DNA from: Alopecurus myosuroides
Taxonomy: Eukaryota; Streptophyta; Magnoliopsida; Poales; Poaceae
DNA length: 64,000 nt
Assembly: GCA_028641055.1 (NCBI GenBank)
Contig: CM054062.1
Span: 141,774,682-141,838,681, forward strand
Reading direction: 5' to 3'
Positions 35,415 through 46,229 of the stretch are shown in pieces (the first letter of the stretch is position 1; every line of letters begins with the position of its first letter). The translations under genes and the position numbers were made by a program. The notes under the pieces were generated by a model. It was not told the origin of the DNA. It saw only the letters and a program-made list of their open reading frames with translations, and searched no databases.

Positions 35415-36062
35415 ATGAATATTCCCGAGGTTGAAGTTCGTTCCTTTAAACAACAAGGGGGAGAAAGTTTGAAAGATGCTTGGTATAGGATAAGTGATGC
35501 TCATCATAGATGCACTAAGAAATACTCCACCCTAATCCTTCTTAGGAATTTTTATGTTGGTATTACTAGCTGGTATAGGTATGTTCAAGACACTCTTACA
35601 TGCGGTAATTTTCTGGGAACACCTGCTTTGGAAGCCTGTAATTTAATTGAAAGTTTAGTTGGAACACCAAATACTAAGGTTGTTAAAAGTGAGATCACTT
35701 TAGATGATGTTATTGAAAAACTAAACTCTATGGAGAAAATTTTGCCAAATTTCCTTGATAATGCTAGAAAGAAACCTTTGGGGAGAGTTGATGATGTTCT
35801 TATCATGGTTAATAATACTCTTGTCCCCGTTGATTTTGTTGTCTTGAATATTGAATGCAATGCTTCTTGTCCAATTATTTTGGGAAGACCTTTTCTTAGA
35901 ACTGTTGGTTCTGTTATTGATATGAAAGAGGGGAATATTAAATTTCAGTTCCCACTCAAGAAAGTTATGGAACACTTTCCTAGCAAAAGAATGAAGTTGC
36001 CGTTTGATTCTGTTATTCGAACAAGTTACAATTTGGATGCTTCTTCACTTGAAAATAATTGA
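35415..36062 (+). CDS. Fused gag-protease fragment of element D (215 aa)
   Basis: I start at the ATG at 35415, the first after the primer site in this frame; the open frame extends upstream into the LTR without being coding. Residues 8-85 resemble the Athila gag core (WYRISDAHHRC, LLRNFYVGITSWYR, ACNLIESLVGTP). Residues 113-180 resemble the C-terminal half of the aspartic protease (VDDVLIMVNNTLVPVDFVVL, then ILGRPFLRT). The protease Asp-Ser/Thr-Gly active site, the gag zinc knuckle and everything downstream (reverse transcriptase, integrase) are missing. An in-frame deletion fused gag to the protease tail, yet the frame is open to the end. No enzyme activity is expected; a structural or packaging role is possible. 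Confidence 0.75.
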   Translation: MNIPEVEVRSFKQQGGESLKDAWYRISDAHHRCTKKYSTLILLRNFYVGITSWYRYVQDTLTCGNFLGTPALEACNLIESLVGTPNTKVVKSEITLDDVIEKLNSMEKILPNFLDNARKKPLGRVDDVLIMVNNTLVPVDFVVLNIECNASCPIILGRPFLRTVGSVIDMKEGNIKFQFPLKKVMEHFPSKRMKLPFDSVIRTSYNLDASSLENN

Positions 36063-38670
36063 TTCCACTTTTATGGGCCTAGCTAAAAGGCGTTAAAGAA
36101 AAGCACTTCTTGGGAGATAACCCATGGTTTTATTTTTGCTTTGTTTTTCTGTTTTATTAGAGTCAAGGGGTTGTATACTTATGTAGAAACTCCTTTGTAT
36201 CTTTGTTTTCATGTTTAGTAGTGCCAAGTAAGGTTTCTGACGAGAGTTGGAGTTGGTTTTCGGATTTCTGCGCAGGAAACAGATTTCTGCTGTCCAGCGT
36301 AAAAAATCGTATAAAATCCTGGAAGCTCAGAATGATCTGAAATGTTTTGTGCTTATTCCTCAGCTAATTATGCAACTTGTTTGTTCTTTAAGTTTTTCGA
36401 TATGAGCAACGTAAGTGCCTCGAAAAAATTCGTCTTTAGAGATAGTTCTGTTATTGACAGATTCTGCCATTTTTCTTGCATTTGCTCTTTTGCGATGTCA
36501 AGTGGATTTCTTTGCTTCATGAAACATTAGTGGCTGTAGCTAATGTTGAAAATTATCAATAGCACTTGTGCCATACAGAACCCATGGATTTTTATTTGTT
36601 GCACTAACCCTCTAATGTGAATTACTGTTTGAGTGTGGTGTGAAGGAAGTTTTCAAGGGTCAAGAGAAGAGGTGATATATGTGATCAAGAAGAGTGCAAG
36701 GTCAAAGCTTGGGGATGCCTCCGTGGTTCATCCAAGAATATTTTTATAAGACTCAAGCATCTAAGCTTGGGTATGCCCAAGGCATCCCCTTCTTCATCAA
36801 CTATCTATCATGTCACTTCTCGTGAAACTATATTTTTATTCGATCACATCATATGAAGTTTACTTAGAGCGTATGTTTGTTTTTCTTTTGTTTTTCTTTG
36901 TTTTATTTTGTTTTCCTTGCTGCAATAATATAGTTGGATCCTAGCATTCTTTGTTTGGGAGAGAGACACGCTCCGCTTTTTCGTTTGAATACTTGTTATG
37001 CTAGTATTCTTAGTTTTTCTTCTAGATGCTGCAATGTTTCCTGTTTAGCTCTCATTTTCATTGCATCTCTTATTAAGAGATGTTAGTTTTAGTAGTGTTG
37101 TGTGAGTCCCCTCATGTTTTATTTCTGTATCATGTACATAATTTTTGTTAAAGCATTATTTATATGGTGCTTGTTGGAAAAAGAAACTGCTGCTTGAAAT
37201 AGAATTTTTAACGGTGCAAGTAGAAGCTTGTATAGACTGTGGCTAGAACTTTTTCATATCATGCTAGATGTTATTTTTGTTTTAAAGCCTTGTGGTTATT
37301 GAGTAGCATTATTAGCCTCAAATATCTGAGAGTGTTTAATGTGCCATTTAAAGAATCATGAGTTGTTCTTGTCATAGTGAAGCATAAATTTGTGGTGTTC
37401 AACTTTGGATGTTTTATTTGGCTGACTTGGCGCATGCTCACACCATGTTTATGACTATGAACCAGTCACAAACAGCCTCTATGATCATTTAGTTTTTGAA
37501 CTTGTGGTACCACTTATGCTTTTATTAATGATGTTTATGTCTCTATGCATTATTATGGATCTTATGCTCTCTTGATTTGTCGCTCCTAGTCTTTTGCTAG
37601 CCTCCACCTGTACTGAGTATGAGCTCTACTCGTGCATCCAACTCCCTAAAACCAAAGTTTTGCATTGTGTCCATCATACCTACCTACATGTGGTATTTAA
37701 CCGCCACTCCAAAGTAAATTGCTCATGTGTTACCTTTAAAACTTTCAAAATTACTCCTGTTTTGTGCTCATGTTTTGGCTCTTGAGGACGTAAGTAGAGA
37801 ATCTTTATCTCACTTGTTGATTGGACTTGCACACCCTGGACTAGTGGCTTCATCCGCTTATCCAACGATAGAAGAGCTGGCAGCGGGGTGTCCAGCCCCA
37901 AATTAATAACACAAATTCTCTTCACTATTTTCCCCCTGATTTATCAGTCAAAGCATAATTATGTAAACAAAAGAGAAAGGGGATGACCTTCTACCCAGAT
38001 GCGTCCTTCTATGGGAGCCCATCTTGTGAAGTCTAGTTGGCTTGTGACATACTGTATTTTCTGTTTACCATTCATTGACATAAGCATACACCTCTCTTAA
38101 AAATATTTTCAATACCTATGTTTAATAAAATAAAAGCTCTAGCACATGAGTGATCCATGCTTCTCTCTGCGAAGGGCCTTTCTTTTAATTTTATGTTGAG
38201 TCTCCATCTTCTAACTTTATGCACAGTTGGAGAGCATTTTTGCCATTCTGAGTTTTATGTGCATTTGTCCCAAAAACATTATTAATTGATTCATGATGTG
38301 TTATTGCTTGTTCTCTAATTATTTGTTCTAGTCTTCCTCATGAACTTTGAAGGTGTCCTGGCATTTATGTTTTGCCCCACTCTTAAGGACTCGCGAAATA
38401 ACACTTTGACATGCTTTCTCTATACTTGAAACAAACGTATATCTTTCTTTGCATTGTTATTCATGATCTTTTATTGGAGTTACTTCTCATGATGCAAAGT
38501 GATTGCTATGCTTTATTATTAAAGTTTTATTTATTAAGCTTATGTTCAAGTTCTATGATCTCAGCTTACTTATGCTTTTACATATTTATGATCAAGTTTA
38601 TTTTGGTAGCATGTCACCTCAGAAATTATTGTGTTTTTATCGTTTACCTACTCGAGGACGAGTAGGAACT
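36063..38670 (+). mobile_element. Non-coding 3' part of the element D interior
   Basis: These 2.6 kb have no frame longer than about 85 codons and no pol motif. They begin with the AAAGGCGTTAAAGAAAAGCA block often seen after pol in Athila-like grass elements. Two runs resembling the polypurine tract (AAAGCTTGGGGATG at 36704-36717 and AAGCTTGGGTATGCCCAAGG at 36763-36782) occur well before the true one. Confidence 0.7.
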
Positions 38671-38684
38671 AAGCTTGGGGATGT
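38671..38684 (+). other. Polypurine tract of element D
   Basis: AAGCTTGGGGATGT directly precedes the 3' LTR start TGATACGTCA. Confidence 0.8.
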
Positions 38685-40270
38685 TGATACGTCATAAACG
38701 TATCCTTAATTTCTGATGTTCCATGTTGTTTTCTTATTGTTTCCCACATGTTTGCTATACACTTTATGTCAATTTTATCGATGTTCCGGATTAACCTATT
38801 GACAAGATGCCATAGAGCCAGGTCCCTGTTTTATGCTGTTTTTAGTTTCAGAAAAGTTGTTCTGGAAATATTCTCGGAATTGGAAAATTCGAAACTCGGA
38901 AGTATTAGAAATCCTGGAGGTTCCACGGAGTCTCGAAGATACCTAGAGGGGGGGCCTTAGGGGGCCCACACCATAGGGTGGCGCGACCCCCCTTGGCCGC
39001 GCCAGGGGCTGGTGTCGGGCCCCTGAGCCTCCATCGCCTCTGCACTTTCGCCTATTTATTCCCCCGAGGCGTAAACCCTAGGGAGTTACCAATTTTACCC
39101 GAGAAACACCCGAGGCCGCCGTCACCATCATCCCGAGATAGCGAGGGCTCTGGAGCTCTCCCCGGCACCCTGCCGGAGCGGGAAATCATCACCGGAGGGG
39201 TCTACACAACCATGCCCTCCTCCGAAGTGATGCGTGAGTAGTTCATCCCTGGACTATGGGTCCATAGCAGTAGCTAGATGGTTGTCTTCTCCACTTTGTG
39301 CCTCATGTTTAGATCTTGTGAGCTTCCTAACATGATCATAATCATCTCTATGTAATGCTACATGTTGTGTTTGCTGGGATGTGATGAATGTTGAACGCTA
39401 TGTCTTCTTATTATCAATCTATCATGTTATCTTCATGTATATGTTATTTATGACCTTGCATGCTCTCCGTTGTTAGTAGATGCTCTGGCCAAGTAGACGC
39501 TAGTAACTCCAAGAGGGAATATTTATGCTCGATAGTGGGTTCGTGCCTCCTTTTCATCTATGCTCGAGTGACAGAAACGTGACGGATGGAGGATGTGTTG
39601 TTGCCAACAACACTGCTTTGTCTAAGGATGCTGTTATTGTTTACATTACACACTTTTCTTACTGCGATTATCTGTTGCTTGCAACTTAATACCCAACGTG
39701 TGTTCGGATGATATTCGAAGGGTGGATATTTAGTCATAGATGTAGTTGGATAACGGTCTATGAATCTTGTTGTAATGCCCGCATGAATCACATAGTAATC
39801 TTTATGTCTTGCATATCCACTAAAGTGCAGCCTTCATTTCTGTCAATTGCCCAGCTGTAATTTGTTCACCACGCATGTTATTTATCTTTCTCGGAGAGAC
39901 ACCACTAGGGAACTGTGGACCCCGGTCCTTTTTCCTCATAATGATAAAACACCTACTACTTTCATACTGCTCTCATACTGCTTTCATATTGTTTTCCTAC
40001 TATTTTCCACACCATACGTTTAACCTCTTTGTGTTCAGCAAAACGGTGAGATTGACAACCTCACTTCTTCATTAGGGCAAACTGATTTGATTTGTTGTGT
40101 AGGTTCCATGTTGCTTCTGAACCGGTAGTGCGCCCTGCCATCTCAACTGCTTCAACCTGCTGAAGTTACTCCTTCCTCCTACTGGTCGATTAAGCCTTGG
40201 TTTCTTACTGAGGGATAACTGCTCTGTGCTCATCATACCTTCCTCTTCGGGTCTTGCACACGCACCATCA
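38685..40270 (+). mobile_element. 3' LTR of element D
   Basis: This 1586-bp copy of 33651-35224 ends ACCATCA and is followed by TGGAT (40271-40275), the partner of 33646-33650. The matching target sites show that D is a single complete insertion. No gene is seen. Confidence 0.94.
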
Positions 40271-40275
40271 TGGAT

Positions 40276-42000
40276 CAAAAGATATGATGAATACAAGTTA
40301 TAGGGTCTTTTATGTAAAATGCCAATTGATTTTCTATTGGGAGAAAAAATCCAGAAAACAAGTGGATAAGGTCAGGTTACGTGGCGTGCTCTAGTTGCCT
40401 AGATCTCCTGACTGGGTGGCTGACTGGACAGAAACGTCGCGCAATACCATTTGTAGATACCCCTTCGTTTAAATGTTATAATCTGGACCGTGCAAAACGA
40501 ATCGGACGGCCGTGGGGTGAGAGAGCTCACATCGACGGTGGCGTTCAACGGAAAATGGCACTGCGGCGGCCGGAGAGGCAGAGATGCGACGACAGTGACA
40601 TTCCAGGGGGTTCCCTGACACGGGGAGACCACAACAACGACTAGAGCTGTACGGTGAACTCGAGGGTGGCCACCGCGTGCTCGTGAATGGCGGTAGTCGA
40701 TGGCGCGGCGCGAACAGAAACGAGGTGGACGTCGGCGAGTTCGGGCTGCACGGTGCGGCTTCCCTACTACGAGGAAAAACTGAAACGGGGGCTTAGGACA
40801 TGCGCAAAGACGAGGGGAGAAAGATAAAGGGGAATCCGGGGCCGAGGACCTCCTGTACCTGCCGGAAACGAATGAAGAGAGTGGCGGCCGTGGCAACTCC
40901 GGCGAGGCATTACTCCCGTTTGGCCGCACGAAATAGAAGGGGAGGAGAGGGGAATGAGAGAGGGACTCCAGGGGCATTTGGAGAGGGGATCGGGAGGCAG
41001 GGGGAACGTGGGAGGGTGGAGATCATGCAGTGGCCGTTTCGGCCAGATTCGTGGCCGCGATTTTTGCAAGCAGGTGGAAGACGACGGACGTAACGGTAAC
41101 GTCAGACGGGCCCATATGTCGGTGAGAGAAGAGAGGGATGGCTGCGACTGGGCCGGCATGTTCTTCGCGCGTGTGCGGTAGGTACGGGGGTGGGCTTGGG
41201 CTTCTACTGGGCTCCTTTGCGCTGCGCGATGCGGCAGGTAAGGGGGTGGGCTGGCTCGGGCCAGCCTGTTTCTTTCTCTTTTTTTTGTCCTTTTTCATTT
41301 TCTGATTTCTTAAATGAATCATATCTTTTATTTTTAAACTCCAAATAGCCTCAAATCAATTTCTAATGCTTTGTAGAAATATAAACTTTCACATAAGAAC
41401 ATTTGTGTGATGTTTCAACACCTTTGAATTTTTAGATTTGAAAATATGTATAATGCCTTAATGATACTAAAAATCATTTCTCAATAGAAAATAATAATTT
41501 ATTGGGATTTGGGTTTAATATAATTAAGAGAGGTGGTCTCAAATGTAATATTGGTTTTTAAGATCTTTTACTTGTTTTCAAAAAAAATTATATAAACACT
41601 TTATTGGCTATCACTTGATATAATATTTGAAAAGCATTCTGAAAATATTTTTAGTCACATGAAATAATTTTGAAGGCATGGAGTAAATATTAGAGATAGT
41701 AATTCTCTAAAAAAATTTATCATAAACATTTTCATAGTTATAAATGGGTTGAAAACATGTTTGTAAAGAGGTTCGCTAAGAAGAAGTAATTTCTCTTTAT
41801 AATGAAAACTAGATTTAAAATATGCTTAGGGTTTAAGGAAGAAAGGTAATTTGGATTCCTAAATCCAATTTCATTGAAATGTGTATTATTTTCTTTTGTT
41901 TCTTGCATCTCATTTGGTTTTTGGTGCCTTGCATAATATGAAAACAAAAAGTTTCAAATTATTGTGATTTTTGCACTTTCCAAAAATCAGGGATGTTAGA
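40276..42000 (-). mobile_element. 5' LTR of element A, third segment
   Basis: The LTR of A resumes after D and ends AGGGATGTTAGA, where TGTTACA is expected; one base of the terminal CA/TG inverted ends is changed. GC-rich at 40380-41275, AT-rich after. At 42001 the sequence passes into the gag of element E, so 42000 is the outer end of A. The open frames in the GC-rich part show no domain. Confidence 0.78.
40380..41275 (-). other. GC-rich segment in the LTR of element A
   Basis: CpG-dense, unlike its flanks; on the - strand it lies 0.7-1.6 kb into the LTR, comparable to elements B and C. Frames at 40399-40977 and 40767-41159 (-) have no recognised domain. Confidence 0.45.
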
Positions 42001-42744
42001 GACTATCAACTATTTTGGCCATTTTTGTCTCCATGTTCTTTCCTGGAGTACCTGCAAATAAATTCTTATAGTGGTAAATTTTTGAGTTAGCTGACCAAGT
42101 ATATTATCATGATTCTCAATCATTTTATAAAGGGTATTGTTTTGTTCCGTTTGAGAATTTATAAAAGATTTAATTGTTTCTTCAAGCGTCTGGCGGTTGC
42201 CATTGTTTCCTCCATTGTTGTAGTTACTATTTTTTGGTGCTCCTACATGGTTATATGGTTTCTGATAAATTTTTCCAAAGTTTAGACCTTTCCATGCAGG
42301 GTTATAAGTATTACGAGCTATGAAATCTATTTCTTCAATTTGAGCATTAGTGATGGCAATTATCTGAGCTTCATTTTTAATTTTAAGGACATAAAGTAGC
42401 TCATTTGCCTTTGTTGTAAGCTTTTGTTTGTTGCTCATAGCGATTGCGTTTACCTTCTCGGTGCTTGTTCTTTAAATATGCCACTGAGTATGATTATCTT
42501 GCATATCATGAAGTAGCTTATTTGCTACCTCAATTTGTTTTCTCATGAATGTGCCTCCTGCAGCTGTATCAAGCATAGATTTGGACATGGGGTTTAAAGC
42601 ATTATAAAATAAATGGAGTATTAACCAATCCTCCTTGCCATGGTTAGGACGGTTCCTAATAGAGTCTTTCGTCCTTTCCCATGCAAGTGCTAGTGGCTCG
42701 CGATCTTCCTGTCTAAAACTTGTAATAATTGAACGGAGTTGCAT
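42001..42744 (-). pseudogene. Athila-like gag of element E, broken and interrupted
   Basis: The first part (42744-42472) contains the retrotransposon gag core: LALAWERTKDSIRNRPNHG, then WLILHLFYNALNP and KSMLDTAAGGTF, the usual order. A stop at about 42470 separates it from a second open part (42438-42010) rich in Asn and Gly, then FINSQTEQN and MIENHDNILGQL, as in the spacer before the protease. It is cut at 42001 by the end of element A, so the rest of the polyprotein lies elsewhere. No zinc knuckle remains in view. The structural gag protein would normally form the virus-like particle; this copy cannot. Confidence 0.85.
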
Positions 42745-42920
42745 TATCTTAGCAGCTGGAAAATATTAGTCATAAAAATAAGTTTTCAAATAAGTTAAGC
42801 AAATAATAAACTAGTAACAATAAATAAAATAAAGAAAAAAATTAACAAAACTAAAAGGGACTATATGACCTCACCGGGGTAGCAGAAATACTTTTTCGGC
42901 AACGGCGCGAGAAAAAGGAT
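42745..42920 (-). other. Leader and tRNA-Asp-type primer site of element E
   Basis: On the - strand the LTR end GGTATCA is followed by a diverged CTCGCGCCGTTGCCG (about 42896-42911), the same primer class as element D, then an untranslated leader into gag. Confidence 0.75.
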
Positions 42921-43664
42921 TGATACCTCCGATCCGTATTACCGAATGTAGTATGTAGATTTTCCCTCGAGACCCAAGGTTTTATCGAACCGGGAAGTAG
43001 GTTCTTGATGAGACGAGTCGTTGAATCCATAGAAACTTGGCTAATTATTGTTTTAACTAGATGAATTCTTGTATTGCAAAATAGGTTATTATGAATGATT
43101 AAAAATAGGCATGGGCTTCAAGTTTCACCTGCAGCAATCCATGAGTAGTATATGATAAATAAGATAAAGTTAAAACAGTTTAGTATAACTAATGCATATG
43201 CTATTTAGATGTGTGTAGGAAATGCATCCGTAATCCAATATACCTCCGAGCACGGGTTTACCTTGGCCATGTATTCGTTCCGTCTTGCCAAGTTTCCTCG
43301 GTTTTTAGTTCTAAAAAGAAAGACGAAAGCATTAAGCACGGTGATGTCATTGTTAGTTCCTGAGAGATCCGCTTCCAGCAGTCTTACTGATCCTCCTGTC
43401 ACAGACGTTGCCGATCAACCTTTCACTTGACTCTCACTATACCTTTACCTTGATCACTCTTCAGGGTCTTGGGTACTTGACAACTCCTAGGAGCGAGGCA
43501 CATTTATTAGAACGCACACAAATAACATAAATGAACTCATTAGACTAATTATCCCATTTAGATCAAGAACATGGCTGCAATGTTAGGCCTCAGCCCGTAG
43601 TCTAAAGGGAACTACTCACACATTGCGATCATATCAGCAATAGAAAACATTGAAAAGAAAATAG
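42921..43664 (-). mobile_element. 5' LTR of element E, partial
   Basis: It starts TGATACCTCCGATCC in + coordinates at the primer site and runs right until cut by the copia LTR at 43665. The remainder is beyond the right window edge. No gene is found. Confidence 0.72.
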
Positions 43665-45364
43665 TGATGGGGTTTCGTAGCGGAATTTTTTCCTAACAAC
43701 GATAACCGAAGCTAGCCGGAATATATCACTATGCACATATAGAGTAACGGAGGAAGAACGGAAATCATACCCTTGAAAACCGAAAGCAGGAATTACCCTC
43801 CCGCACAAGGGTTGTCGATGAATACAGCAAAGTCGATCACGAGGTCGAGGATTCGTTCTGCGACTAGTGCACCAAGTGTTGCACCTCGTGGGATTACACA
43901 CATACGGTGTAGACTATGACTCCCGGTCTCCGGCCCAGCGAAGGTTGCGGAAGTAGAGCGATGGACTGAAGACTAATAGCACGACGATGTGCTTATAGTG
44001 GAGAATTATCAACTCATAGCACGGATCCAAAGGGAACCACAGTCGGAGAAGAGATAAAAGAGAGGGAGAGAGAAATTGATTGATGGGGAAAAGGGGAGGG
44101 GGGCCTCCCTTTATATAGTGGGAGGATGGGAGCCAACCCCCTTACCTCCCCATGTGGGACTAAACCCACATGAGGGGTGCGCCCAAGGAGGGGCAGCCGT
44201 AGCCCCCATGGGCCCCATAAGGCCCATGTGTCTGGACCCCCTTTGGTCTCCCTCCTTATCCTCCATTTTCCCCTAATGGGTCTTTTTTGCCCGAAAGGCC
44301 CATTAGTGGAATAAATATATTTAAAATAAAATAAAATGATATTAAATTATTAATCACACTAATTAATAATAAATATATATTTCCGGCACCCTCCGATCAC
44401 CATCGGGCATTTCTCCCTTTAACCCGATACACCTTCGGAACTCTCTGATCTCTATCGGATAAATACCAGACCGATTTCGGCTCTCTTTATTATTCTCTTC
44501 GGTACTAAGTTCACTCTTAAACATTGTCTACGCTTAAGTGTGACACCCTATGGTTCGGGCTACTCCAGACATGACCAAGACACCTCTCCGACCAATGATC
44601 AATAGCGGGATCTGGACATCCATAATGGCCCATGTGCATCCATCAAAGTTTTTTGCGTCGGTTTGAACCTTAAACGTAAGTCCCCATGACCCTTGCCATA
44701 GTGATGCTCTGTTTGTTCGAGACTTGATTGTTTGGTTTCTCATACCCTGTTCAGTCTCGTTACCAGCATAACAATTCTACTCGTTCCCGTGTCTTTGCAT
44801 CTCCGTGACCTAGTCACATGCTTGCAAGCTAATTGATGCAACTCCACCGAGTGGGCCCGGGAGTATATATTTTTCAATAGGATTGGAAAGTCCCGCTTTT
44901 GATGGTACGCCTCAACATATCTGTTTCACTACCCAAGAGTCATCTTTATAATCACCCTGTTAGGGTGTGACGTTTGATGCTATCAAAGTAACTTCCAGGA
45001 TAGTAATTAAATAACATCTCATGGTCAAAGGCTATGGTACTACGTTTACGTTATCATAATGTTGAACTTAATGACTCGACCTCGTCATGATAAAACATAA
45101 TGGGGGCGTGTGCATCATATCATTCACCAATGACATGACTCTGTTGTCAACGACATAAATGCCCATGATCGTGAAACCTTGATCGTCTGTTGCCTAACGA
45201 ACTAGTATAACTAGAGGCTACTATTGACCTGGTTTGTTTACATACCACACGTGCATTAGTGATTCTGCTTAATACATTTCTAGTATGGTATAAAACATTA
45301 TGAACAAATGAGTTATGAATAAAAAATCACTTTATTAAATCCCCTCTATGACATAACTCCTTCA
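43665..45364 (-). mobile_element. 3' LTR of copia element F (BARE/Angela-like)
   Basis: On the - strand it starts TGAAGGAGTTATGTCATAG and ends GGAAAAAATTCCGCTACGAA plus ACCCCATCA, 1700 bp. The order of short blocks (GAGTGGGCCC, GACCAATGATCAATAGCGGGA, TTTATAATCACCC) matches what I know of BARE/Angela LTRs. A TATATAA box is at 44111-44117 (-). It follows RNase H and a purine run, so it is the 3' LTR. The left border is inferred from the CA end; the 5' LTR is beyond the window, so no target-site test is possible. Confidence 0.85.
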
Positions 45365-45379
45365 GTATCCCACTTGCAC
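45365..45379 (-). other. Polypurine tract of copia element F
   Basis: On the - strand GTGCAAGTGGGATAC directly precedes the 3' LTR, the usual copia layout. Confidence 0.8.
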
Positions 45380-45394
45380 TAGATTACAATTTAA

Positions 45395-46224
45395 TCAAAT
45401 TACACCAGGTAATATTATAACACCGTTGGCATCTCGATGTTTCTCGTGCTTCTCCCGTAGGAGATTCTTTGTCAACGGATCTACCACAATCAGATCCTTG
45501 TCTATCTTGCAAATCTTTATATCACGATTCTTCTGATAATCCCTTATCACATGGTAACGACGAAGCATATGCTTGGCTGTGCAGTGAGACCTTGGTTCCT
45601 TCGCGTTAGCAATGGCACCTGTGTTGTCGCAGTAGATGTTCACAGGGTCTTGCGCGCCCGGAAACTCTTCAAGCTCTATGAGGAATTTCCTCATCCAGAC
45701 AGTTTCATTCGCTGCATCATTAGCGGCGATGTACTTCGATTCCATTGTAGACCGAGCCACCACAGGTTGCTTCCCGCTTCTCCAGCTCACAACGCAACCA
45801 TTCACCACAAACACATAGCCAGTCTGCAACTTTGATTCATCTGGATCTATGCAGAAGCTTGCATCAACGTAACATGTTACGTTAAGCTCATATGTGCATC
45901 CTCCATAGACAAGAAATAAATCCTTGGTTCGCTTAAGATACTTGAGGATATTTTTAACCGCTTTCCAGTGCCTCTCTCTAGGGTCACTATGGTATCTGCT
46001 TGTCAAACTGACATCATGTGATACATCCGGTCTAGTACATAACATGACATACATGATCGAGCCTATGGATGAGGCATAGGGGATGTCAGACATCCTCTCC
46101 TTTTACTTTGTCGTTGTTGTACATTGAGTCTTACTCAACACCGTCCCTGATACCATGGGCAAGAAACCTTTCCTAGCACCATCGATGTTAATTTTTTTCA
46201 CAATTTTATCAAGTTATGTACTTT
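45395..46224 (-). pseudogene. Copia RNase H and end of reverse transcriptase (element F, downstream half)
   Basis: An open stretch of 232 codons (46093-45395) carries the copia RT-RNase H junction: IPYASSIGSIMYVMLCTRPD, then SRYHSDP, KNILKYLKRTKD, and the RNase H acidic residues in YVDASF, MESKYIAA and YCDNTGA. It ends VVDPLTKNLL. The region 46094-46224 still encodes GFLP-type sequence but contains a stop. The gene is split by element C, which sits exactly between this part and the reverse transcriptase at 62763, with GACTC on both sides. No product can be made, though this domain itself is well preserved. Confidence 0.92.
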
Positions 46225-46229
46225 GACTC

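Noticed and set aside
43605..43664. Possible alternative left border of the copia LTR
   Set aside because: TG at 43665 gives the expected length and matching CA end; other TG positions nearby give no inverted end, though without the second LTR this stays unproven.
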